Positions 1-7,208 of a stretch of 18,615 nucleotides of DNA are shown here, in pieces (the stretch's first letter is position 1; every line of letters starts with the position of its first letter). The DNA is from DASZHC01 sp035938215 (GTDB lineage: Bacteria > Verrucomicrobiota > Verrucomicrobiia > Chthoniobacterales > JAFAMB01): positions 1-18,615 of the forward strand of contig DASZHC010000264.1 of the NCBI GenBank assembly GCA_035938215.1, given 5' to 3'. A program made the position numbers and the translations under genes. The notes beneath the pieces are model-generated. The model was given only the letters and a program-made list of their open reading frames with translations, did no database searches and was not told the origin of the DNA.

Positions 1-102
1 CGATGGGTTTTCGCATTGAGCGAAGGAGGGAATCGGTCAACATCGCGTGCCTGCCTGAAAATTACAAAGATTCGTTAACGCGGATCCGGATGCGCGCCTA
101 GG

Positions 103-381
103 CTAGTGCACCGTCTCCTAAATCCCTTGGGTTTCGCGGTAGGTCAGTTGGCTGTTTTTCAAGGCGCGAGCGAAGCGCCGCTATCTGAATCATAACGGTC
201 GAGCGAGCAACGCAGAAAAACAGCCAACCGGCCGCGGCCCGGAGGGTTGCGTTGAAAATGGGTCGGCTGCTTCGTTGCTCGTCAGTCACGTATCGATCCA
301 GATATGCTCCTTCCTCCCGCCTCGCACACGACCAATTTTCAACGCAACGAAGCCCAAGGGATTTAGGAGACGGTGCACTAG
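103..381. mobile_element. MITE-like nested palindromic element with CTAG flanks
   Basis: Seen: terminal inverted repeats of 30 bp (107-136 and 348-377) with a single mismatch, each bordered outside by CTAG (103-106 and 378-381), as expected for a 4-bp target duplication. The 271 bp between the CTAGs contain two further inverted repeats. Arm A is 147-160 with 215-228 (14 of 14 pairs). Arm B is 246-265 with 329-348 (19 of 20). The fold would be a closed outer stem with two inner arms. Arm A also holds a small GGCGC/GCGCC hairpin at 163-179. No transposase frame is present, so the element would be non-autonomous. The outer ends start TGCACCGTCTC, nearly the same as the small hairpin at 15813-15860. 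A REPIN-type structure is the main alternative. Confidence 0.7.
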
Positions 382-518
382 GGGAGGCGCCGCTTTTTGT
401 TAAGGCTTTCTCACTGCGTGATGAAGCGGAACGACAATTTGCATAATGTTAGCAGTCACACGGGGCCGTTTGCAGCTGCTTCGATTTTATAGTGAAACGT
501 TGTGAGATAGCTATTTTT

Positions 519-548
519 TTCAAACTGCCTTTCCTGGAAAGTTATTAT
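519..548 (+). promoter_or_regulatory. Candidate promoter with palindrome in its spacer
   Basis: TTCAAA (519-524) and TATTAT (543-548) lie 18 bp apart and match the sigma-70 consensus hexamers at 4 of 6 and 5 of 6 positions. The perfect palindrome CTTTCC-T-GGAAAG (529-541) sits between them, where a repressor could bind. This would give a leader of about 200 nt for the gene starting at 756. The match is by eye only and a chance occurrence is quite possible. Confidence 0.25.
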
Positions 549-739
549 AGAAGCATGCGTATCGCGTTTTGTAACGGAGCCTGAATCTGCTCTGGCAAGG
601 AATTTGCTCAGGCGATGCGGCGTTATGAAGATGCGCTCCAGGTAAGACAATAAATTTTGGCGCAATGGAAAAAATTCGATTGCATTGAGTCTAACAATAC
701 ATGGAAATTGTGCGTCAAGCACCTGGCAATTCCGCAAGC

Positions 740-745
740 GGAGGT
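740..745 (+). promoter_or_regulatory. Ribosome binding site that sets the dioxygenase start
   Basis: GGAGGT ends 10 nt before the ATG at 756. The longer in-frame start, TTG at 657, has no such site. This favours translation from 756 and makes the hydrophobic segment an N-terminal anchor. Confidence 0.65.
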
Positions 746-755
746 ACTCGGCAAC

Positions 756-2705
756 ATGAATAGCTGTAGAAAGTATAACCGGCGGCGTAAGCCGTATATT
801 TACCTTCTTGTAGCGGTCGTCGCATATGTGATCTTTCGACGACTCGCACGACAACCTGAGGCGATGGGGAGTCCCTCGGTCGAATCCCGTTTCCTTGAGA
901 AAGTGTTCGCGGTCGTGAATCGATTTGTCCCATGGCACAAACTGCCAACATGGTTAGGTGCGTTGAACCTCATTTCGTATCGTAATGTTTTGCACGAGAA
1001 AAACCTGTACGACACCTCGCCCGAGACTTCGACAGCTTTGCCGAAGATCACCTGTGATCCGCGCTCTTTGTACGCACGCCGGTCTGACGGAACCTGCAAC
1101 GATCTGGAGCACCCCGAAATGGGTGCGGCTGGACAGCGGTTCGGTCGCAATGTTCCGCGGGAAATGACGTTCCCCGAAAAAGAGCCTGCCCTCCTCTCTC
1201 CGAGCCCCCGCCTGATAAGTCAGCGGCTCTTAACGCGGGAAAGTTTTCGACCTGCGCAGACATTGAATCTTCTGGCGGCTGCCTGGATCCAGTTTCAAAC
1301 TCACGATTGGTTTGCCCACCAGCGCGCCGCCAAATTGGGAGAGAACGATTTCAAAATACCGCTGGATGCCAAGGACGAGTGGCCCGCCGGTACACCGATG
1401 CACATCCCCAGGACTCCACCCGATCCGACGCGTCAACCCGAAGAGTCCGAGACGCCTCCGACTTATATTAACGAGGAATCCCACTGGTGGGATGGGTCGC
1501 AGATTTACGGCGACGACCCCGAGACGACTGCGTCGCTAAGGGACCAAGGCAAACTAAAAATCGAAGGCAAAGACCATTTGCTGCCGATCGATCCGCACAC
1601 GAACATGCCGAGGACCGGTTTCACGCAGAATTGGTGGATCGGCTTGGCCCTCCTGCACACCCTGTTCTCCAGGGAGCACAACGCCATCTACGACGAATTG
1701 TCGCGGGCTAATCCGTACTGGTCACAGGATCAGCTTTTTGACACGGCAAGGCTGGTCAATGTCGCTTTGATGGCAAAGATCCATACCGTCGAATGGACGC
1801 CCGCCATCCTCGCTCATCCTACGACAAAGTTAGCGTTGAACGCCAACTGGTGGGGCATAGCTGGCGAGGGCATTCACAAGACATTCGGACGCTTCGGGAA
1901 AGGCGAACTAATCAGCGGGGTCCCGGGTTCCACCAAGGCGCTTTATGGGGTGCCTTTTGCACTTACGGAAGAGTTCGTCTCGGTTTACCGTCTGCACCCG
2001 CTGATCCCTGAGAAGGTGGCGTTTCACCGGGCCTCGGACGGATCACACATCAAAGACTTGGACTTTCCAGAGGTGGCGTTCGAAAAGGCACAAGCACTCT
2101 TAGACGACGGCACCACGATGGGGGATATATTCTATTCGTTCGGAATTTCGCATCCCGGCGCGATTACGCTGCATAACTACCCGAGCTTCCTGCGGAAACT
2201 TCCAATGAAGGATGAGAACAATAATTACGTCAAGGACTCGGAGGGGAACCAGTTGTATCTCGATCTGGCTTCGGTCGATATCATGCGCGATCGCGAACGC
2301 GGGGTGCCGCGCTACAATGAGTTTCTTCGTATGGTGCATAAACAGCCGGTGAAAACTTTCGAGGAAATTACGTCGAACCAGATTTGGGCCCAGCAACTCA
2401 GGGAGGTCTATGGCGGCGACGTAAACCGCGTTGATCTGATGGTCGGCATGTTCGCCGAGGACCTGCCGGAGGGATTTGGGTTCAGCGATACGGCATTCCG
2501 TATCTTTATCCTGATGGCGTCGCGGCGACTTGAGGGGGACCGCTACTTTACGACTGATTTCCGCCCGGAGATCTACACCAAGGAAGGATTAGACTGGATC
2601 AGCAACAACGACATGAGAAGCGTTCTGTTGCGGCACTACCCTGAGCTTCGCCCGGCGCTGAGGGGGGTGGATAACGCATTTGCCCCCTGGTGCGTAGTCG
2701 GGTGA
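756..2705 (+). CDS. Fatty acid alpha-dioxygenase (haem peroxidase superfamily)
   Basis: Protein of 649 residues from the ATG at 756. Similarity to plant pathogen-inducible alpha-dioxygenases runs end to end: the N-terminal VPWHKLP block, the FGRN segment, WIQFQTHDW with the distal haem His (H183), KIHTVEWT (H343, T348), SVYRLH with the catalytic Tyr and proximal His (Y411, H414), RDRERGVPRYNEF, and ASRRLEGDR with the Arg pair R590/R591. Family enzymes add O2 to C2 of fatty acids to give 2-hydroperoxides, which can lose CO2 to form an aldehyde one carbon shorter. In the plant enzymes the His, Thr and Arg equivalents bind the carboxylate, and all three are kept here, so a free fatty acid substrate is likely. 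A basic stretch followed by a hydrophobic helix (about residues 14-27) suggests an N-terminal membrane anchor. First gene of the plus-strand block; the P450 starts 67 nt downstream. A longer TTG start at 657 is possible but lacks a ribosome binding site. Confidence 0.93.
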   Translation: MNSCRKYNRRRKPYIYLLVAVVAYVIFRRLARQPEAMGSPSVESRFLEKVFAVVNRFVPWHKLPTWLGALNLISYRNVLHEKNLYDTSPETSTALPKITCDPRSLYARRSDGTCNDLEHPEMGAAGQRFGRNVPREMTFPEKEPALLSPSPRLISQRLLTRESFRPAQTLNLLAAAWIQFQTHDWFAHQRAAKLGENDFKIPLDAKDEWPAGTPMHIPRTPPDPTRQPEESETPPTYINEESHWWDGSQIYGDDPETTASLRDQGKLKIEGKDHLLPIDPHTNMPRTGFTQNWWIGLALLHTLFSREHNAIYDELSRANPYWSQDQLFDTARLVNVALMAKIHTVEWTPAILAHPTTKLALNANWWGIAGEGIHKTFGRFGKGELISGVPGSTKALYGVPFALTEEFVSVYRLHPLIPEKVAFHRASDGSHIKDLDFPEVAFEKAQALLDDGTTMGDIFYSFGISHPGAITLHNYPSFLRKLPMKDENNNYVKDSEGNQLYLDLASVDIMRDRERGVPRYNEFLRMVHKQPVKTFEEITSNQIWAQQLREVYGGDVNRVDLMVGMFAEDLPEGFGFSDTAFRIFILMASRRLEGDRYFTTDFRPEIYTKEGLDWISNNDMRSVLLRHYPELRPALRGVDNAFAPWCVVG

Positions 2706-2772
2706 TTTGGGCGGTCATTCCCCGGTTCGGGGAGATCGCGTTAGATGCGACAAAGACGAGAAGACGCGCCCG

Positions 2773-4092
2773 ATGGAGAAGATACGGAACGCTTCCCTGT
2801 ACGACACGGTGAAATTTAATCTGTTTCACATCGTTCCCTATTTCCTCAGGGGCATTTTCACAAAAAATCGTTTCTGGAGTGTGCTTTTCGACACCATTCA
2901 TCCGGATCCGCTTGCGGTAAAATTCTGCCAGCGGCTCCGTGCCAGGTACCAGACCGCGTTTATCTCTACCTACCTGATTCGAAATAAATCCCTGCTTGTA
3001 TTTGACCACGACGGCATCCGGCATGTGCTGGATCACTCGCCATTCATTTACGCCGATCCCGACTTGAAGCGAATGGGCATGTCCCACTTTCAGCCTAACG
3101 CGTTAACAATCTCTCGGGGTGAAGAGTGGAAGGACCGGCGCCGATTCAATGAAGCGGTCCTGGATTCCGGCCAGAAAGTGCACGAGAACGCCGACTCGTT
3201 CCTGGATATCATTCGGATTGAGATCGCGGCGCTGCTTAAGGAGAAGGATGGTTACTTTGTCTGGGAGAACTTTGATCGGTTATTCAAGCGCATTACTCTG
3301 CAGGTGATTTTTGGCATCGCGGCTCGGTCGGAAACGGAGCTTACCGAGCATTTGGAAAGGATGATGCGGGAAAGCAACCGAGTATTCTTGTTGGGCAAGT
3401 CCAAGGACTTTGATGCATTTTACGAAAGGATTCGGACTCACCTGGCGGCAGCGGAACCGGGCAGTCTCAGCGCGCGCTGCCGCCACGCGCCATCCAGCGC
3501 GATGACGGACGAGGAAAACCAAGTGCCTCACTGGATGTTCGCGATGATGGAGACCCTGGCTACGAACACCCTGCGAGCCCTCGCGTTGATCGTTGCCCAT
3601 CCCAAAGTAGAAGAGCGTGTCAGGCTTCGACTCGCTGCAAAGCCCGAGTTGTCGGCTTCCGACATCGGTTCCCTCAAATATCTCAGGGGCTGCCTGCAGG
3701 AAGGAATGCGACTTTGGCCGACCACATCAATGCTTGCCCGTCTGGTGCTTGCGGATGACCGACTTGGTGGAGTCACTGTTCCCGCAAAGACACAGGTGAT
3801 CATCTTGAATAACTTTCTTCACCGGGATTCTGAGACTCACCCCTTCGCGGATCGTTTTTCGCCTGAACTATGGTTAGAAACGGAGACAAATTATCATTTC
3901 AATCACCTGAGTAACGGACCTCAGGTCTGCGCTGGAAAATATCTTGCGCTCTTTCTCGGGACGGCGGTACTCGCCGAACTCCTGCGCAAAGGCCGCTACA
4001 AATTGGTCCGGCCCAGGCTCAACCCACTGAAACCGCTTCCCCATGCGTTGAATGAATTTCGAATCAAGCTTGAACGCCTCCCGAAGTACTGA
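2773..4092 (+). CDS. Cytochrome P450, probable hydroperoxide- or fatty-acid-acting
   Basis: 439 residues from the ATG at 2773. The TTG at 2707, which would add 22 residues, is an alternative. P450 landmarks in order: C-helix WxxxRR (W119, R123), I-helix segment about 252-276, ExxR as E310-G-M-R313 followed by LWP, a meander with FADRFSPELW, and the haem loop SNGPQVCAGK with thiolate ligand C386. The I-helix reads FAMMETLATNT: an acid-alcohol pair (E260-T261) may be present, but the usual Gly before it is Met. The haem loop (SNGP...QxCAGK) resembles that of the CYP74 hydroperoxide-rearranging enzymes without their insertion. No ferredoxin or reductase gene adjoins it. Its place directly after a hydroperoxide-forming dioxygenase suggests that it rearranges or uses the hydroperoxide; ordinary monooxygenation is not excluded. 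Membership of the P450 superfamily is certain; the reaction is not. Confidence 0.9.
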   Translation: MEKIRNASLYDTVKFNLFHIVPYFLRGIFTKNRFWSVLFDTIHPDPLAVKFCQRLRARYQTAFISTYLIRNKSLLVFDHDGIRHVLDHSPFIYADPDLKRMGMSHFQPNALTISRGEEWKDRRRFNEAVLDSGQKVHENADSFLDIIRIEIAALLKEKDGYFVWENFDRLFKRITLQVIFGIAARSETELTEHLERMMRESNRVFLLGKSKDFDAFYERIRTHLAAAEPGSLSARCRHAPSSAMTDEENQVPHWMFAMMETLATNTLRALALIVAHPKVEERVRLRLAAKPELSASDIGSLKYLRGCLQEGMRLWPTTSMLARLVLADDRLGGVTVPAKTQVIILNNFLHRDSETHPFADRFSPELWLETETNYHFNHLSNGPQVCAGKYLALFLGTAVLAELLRKGRYKLVRPRLNPLKPLPHALNEFRIKLERLPKY

Positions 4093-4196
4093 GTTTTGTG
4101 CAAACCGCTTGGTGTTGTGGTGATACGCGAGCTCAAAAGGGCGGGAGCGCCTGTCCACTACACGATTCAGAGATTGGCTGAAAACGAGGTCAAATT

Positions 4197-5693
4197 ATGG
4201 CCGGAGATATCATTTTTGAACCGCTGAAAATCGGAAAGCATTTTGAAGCGAAGAACCGTATTTTTCGTTCAAGCATTGCGGGCCGTTTCGACAACTACGA
4301 TGGCTCAGGCACGCAGGCTCGCATCAACTGGGAAGAAAAGTTTGCTCGCGGCGGTGTTGGCGCGATTATCACGTCGTTTGTTCCTGTTAGTATCCGGGGA
4401 CGAATTCTGCCGAATTACGCGACGATTGACTCCGACGATCGGATTGAGTTCTGGAACCGGGTTGTTCAAAAGGTTCACGAGTACGATTGCCGCTTCATTA
4501 TTCAGATAAGCCATTCCGGGCGCCAACGTGATAACCGCGGGGTTGAGAACGTTGACAACAAGGCATTGAGCTCGACGAGTCAATACGAGCCGCTTCACGG
4601 GTTTCCTTGCCAGGCGATGACTCTGGAAGAAGTCGAGGAAACGATCCAGCATTTCGCGAGCGCGGCGCGGCGCGTTCGCGCCGCCGGCGCAGACGGTGTG
4701 GAGACGCACAGCGCCAATGGATACCTGTTCACCCAGTTCCTGAGTTCGGGAATCAACGATCGGCGCGATAAATACGGCGGTTCGCTTCCGAACCGTGCAA
4801 GGTTTTTGATGGAAGTGATCAAAAGCGTCCGCCAACAGGTTGGAGACGACTTCCATTTTCAAATCAAGATTAGCGCGGTTGAACGCAACAATGCCGTTCT
4901 ATGGTGGGAGAAGCCAGGAAACACCCTGGAGGAATCGATCCAGGTTTGCAAGTGGGCGCACCACCCGGTGGAATGGGCGAGAGCAGCCGGAGAGGATGAG
5001 GCTGTCTGGAGCAAGGTAAAGGCTCCCGACGCCTTTCATGTTTCGGCGGGCAGCAGCTTTCCGCACCCGCTTAATCCGCCCGGCGATTTTCCGGTAAAGG
5101 TGCTGGCCAGGACTTATGAGAGCGTTATTTCCAGTGGTACGTATACGTTGCGAAACTTTATACTGTTCCGGCTTACCTTGACGGCCTGGCTCTTTCGAAC
5201 TCTGTGGCTCCGGATTCAGAAGCACGTTAAGGGACATCGGCTTGATGTCCCCAAGATAAAGCAGCCTTTGGTGACTCGGGGCTTGAAACCGGCCGAAATG
5301 CAGAAGTTGTTAGACGCTTACCAAGGGGTGAGTTTGGCTGACGCACGAAGCATCAGACAAGCCCTGGCCGAGCAAACAAGAACGCTCATCCTGGGGGAGC
5401 CGCCGCCTGTGATTTGCACCGGCGGATTTCAGCAGGCCTCCTATATTCGCAAGGCGATCCTTGACGGGTACTGTGATGCGGTGTCGATGGCGCGCCCGCT
5501 GATCGCGAACAACGACCTGCCCGAGATTTTCAAAAGCGGCGCGGATTTTCCCAAGAACCCATGTACCTACTGCAACAAATGTTTGGTTCACGATATCGAG
5601 GATCCGTTGGGATGCTATAATGAAGATCGATTTGGTAGCTATCAGGAGTTACTTGATAGTGTTATGTCCGTGTTCCGGCCTCCCTTTGCGTAA
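4197..5693 (+). CDS. Old yellow enzyme family NADH:flavin oxidoreductase
   Basis: 498 residues; GAGGT (4186-4190) lies 6 nt before the ATG. The FMN-binding TIM barrel of the OYE/2,4-dienoyl-CoA reductase class is clear: an N-terminal FEPLKIG-KNRI block, QISHSGRQ (residues 103-110), the H171-SANGYL active-site motif, the DKYGGSLPNRARF segment, and a C-terminal phosphate-binding stretch near CTGGF. A Cys set, C456, C459, C462 and C473 (CxxCxxC-x10-C), sits where FadH-type enzymes carry a 4Fe-4S cluster, but no following FAD/NADPH domain is present. Residues about 305-345 are an insertion with a strongly hydrophobic stretch (319-339) ending in basic residues, suggesting membrane contact. Family members reduce activated C=C bonds, for example of enones; 12-oxophytodienoate reductase of plants is a relative. 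It is the third gene of the block and could reduce an enone derived from the first two steps (inference). Confidence 0.88.
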   Translation: MAGDIIFEPLKIGKHFEAKNRIFRSSIAGRFDNYDGSGTQARINWEEKFARGGVGAIITSFVPVSIRGRILPNYATIDSDDRIEFWNRVVQKVHEYDCRFIIQISHSGRQRDNRGVENVDNKALSSTSQYEPLHGFPCQAMTLEEVEETIQHFASAARRVRAAGADGVETHSANGYLFTQFLSSGINDRRDKYGGSLPNRARFLMEVIKSVRQQVGDDFHFQIKISAVERNNAVLWWEKPGNTLEESIQVCKWAHHPVEWARAAGEDEAVWSKVKAPDAFHVSAGSSFPHPLNPPGDFPVKVLARTYESVISSGTYTLRNFILFRLTLTAWLFRTLWLRIQKHVKGHRLDVPKIKQPLVTRGLKPAEMQKLLDAYQGVSLADARSIRQALAEQTRTLILGEPPPVICTGGFQQASYIRKAILDGYCDAVSMARPLIANNDLPEIFKSGADFPKNPCTYCNKCLVHDIEDPLGCYNEDRFGSYQELLDSVMSVFRPPFA

Positions 5694-5737
5694 TTGGCGG
5701 GGCTTCCAAACGTTCCCGAAGCTAACCTTGGAAGGAT

Positions 5738-7180
5738 ATGCAGGCTTGGCGCAAGCTAAATAGAGGGTGGACCATCGCACTCGGCGTGCTACTTGTCGCT
5801 GGAGCGTCGCTTGGACTGTATCTCTGGCACATCTCGAACTCACCGGTCAACTACGAGGACATCCGCGAGCATTATAAGTATGGGTCCATCGGAAGCGAAC
5901 CGACCTCTGGCATTCCTTACTGGATCTGGAAGGTGCTTCCGGAAATGTTCCCGGAAAAACTACCTGGGCAAGGCTATGCATCGCTGGGCTTTTTGGTGGA
6001 GCCGGGCAAAGATACTCCGATCGGGTTTTCGCAGCGAACCGTTTACATCAACCTGGTAGGTCTGAATTGTGCCGTCTGCCATTCGGGGAGCTACCGCGAG
6101 TCACCGAGCAGTCCGTCAACCATCGTCCTGGCTATGCCCGCGAATAAGTTCGATCTTCAAGGCTACCTTAATTTTCTCTCGGCGTGTGCGCAGGACAGTC
6201 GATTTAATCCGGAGTCAATCATATCGGAAATCGAGAAGACCGGCGGCAGACTGGGGCCGGTTGAGCGCCTGATTTACGCGAAAATCGCTGTTCCTCGAAC
6301 GAAAGAAGCATTGCTTGAGCAAGCTAGAGAACTTGATTTTATGAGCCTTGCCCCGGAGTGGGGGCCCGGGCGAGTTGATACTTTTAACCCGTACAAGGCT
6401 CTGAAATTTCACTTTCCCATGCATAAACTTCCTGCATCGGAATTGATCGGTGCGGCCAATCTTCCTTCAGTATGGAACCAGAAAGATCGTGAAGGGATGC
6501 ACCTGCACTGGGATGGCAACAACACGTCTGTCGACGAGCGCAACAAGAGCGCTGCCCTTGGGGCCGGCGTTACCCCCGTGACGATTGATCTGCCAAGAAT
6601 TCAGCGAGTTGCGGACTGGTTGTGGACGCTGCCGGCGCCGAAATATCCGTTTTCGATCGACCAGCAGCTCTCCGGCCGGGGCAAGCCTATCTACGAAGCT
6701 AAGTGCGCATCCTGCCATAGTTTCGGGAGCGTCGGCGTCGGTCAGGTCACACCGATAGGACAGATCGGGACTGACCCGGCAAGGCTGGATTCTTATACGT
6801 ACGAATTACTTTGCAACCAGAATACCTTGTTCGCCGGATATCCCTGGCGGTTCAAGCATTTCAGCAAAACCAATGGATATGCCAATCGACCGCTCGATGG
6901 GATCTGGCTGCGGTCACCTTATCTACACAACGGGTCTGTTCCCACATTGCGGGACCTGCTTGAGCCCCCTGAGAAGAGGCCTGTTAAATTTTACCGGGGT
7001 TACGACGTCTTCGATCAAAAGAAACTCGGCTTTGTGTCCGACGTTGGCGAAGAAAATGGCCGCCGGTACTTTCTCTATGAAACGACCGTCCCGGGTAACG
7101 GGAATAAGGGTCACCTTTATGGAACTGATCTGTCGCCCGAGGAGAAGGACGCTTTAGTGGAGTACGCAAAGACTCTTTGA
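5738..7180 (+). CDS. Di-haem c-type cytochrome, MauG/RoxA-like (copy 1)
   Basis: 480 residues, preceded closely by GGAAGG (5730-5735). An uncleaved signal anchor (about residues 11-30) would place the body outside the cytoplasm. Two haem c sites are seen: CAVCH (C111-H115) and CASCH (C323-H327), 212 residues apart, similar to the spacing in the rubber oxygenase RoxA and wider than in classical di-haem peroxidases. Further marks of this group are YLHNGSVPTL (about 395-404), a PGNGNxGHxYGTDL segment near the C-terminus, and a central WDGNNTSVDERN stretch (258-269). Family roles include peroxide-linked oxidation, protein radical chemistry (MauG) and oxidative C=C cleavage (RoxA, RoxB). It forms a tandem pair with the next gene, 28 nt away. 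It may be a terminal oxidant or electron acceptor for the cluster, or act on unsaturated chains itself; the sequence does not decide. Confidence 0.87.
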   Translation: MQAWRKLNRGWTIALGVLLVAGASLGLYLWHISNSPVNYEDIREHYKYGSIGSEPTSGIPYWIWKVLPEMFPEKLPGQGYASLGFLVEPGKDTPIGFSQRTVYINLVGLNCAVCHSGSYRESPSSPSTIVLAMPANKFDLQGYLNFLSACAQDSRFNPESIISEIEKTGGRLGPVERLIYAKIAVPRTKEALLEQARELDFMSLAPEWGPGRVDTFNPYKALKFHFPMHKLPASELIGAANLPSVWNQKDREGMHLHWDGNNTSVDERNKSAALGAGVTPVTIDLPRIQRVADWLWTLPAPKYPFSIDQQLSGRGKPIYEAKCASCHSFGSVGVGQVTPIGQIGTDPARLDSYTYELLCNQNTLFAGYPWRFKHFSKTNGYANRPLDGIWLRSPYLHNGSVPTLRDLLEPPEKRPVKFYRGYDVFDQKKLGFVSDVGEENGRRYFLYETTVPGNGNKGHLYGTDLSPEEKDALVEYAKTL

Positions 7181-7208
7181 TAGCCAATCAACCAAGAGGA
7201 CAAGTCCG

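Larger units (their letters stand above)
382..755. other. Intergenic leader before the plus-strand gene block
   Basis: No convincing gene. An antisense frame of about 160 codons (456-938, minus strand) runs into the dioxygenase gene and shows no family features. The only structure seen is a weak promoter-like arrangement with a 13-bp palindrome around 519-548. Confidence 0.5.

Noticed and set aside
3..101. Short plus-strand frame from the left edge ending TAG at 99-101, possibly the end of a gene
   Set aside because: Only about 32 codons, no recognisable family features; another frame is also open to a TAA at 76-78, so coding status cannot be decided.
252..446. Plus-strand 64-codon frame across the palindromic element
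   Set aside because: The translated sequence simply reflects the inverted repeats; low plausibility as a protein.
456..938. Minus-strand frame of 160 codons
   Set aside because: Its 3' part is intergenic and its 5' part is antisense to the dioxygenase; no motif, anchor or ribosome binding site supports it.
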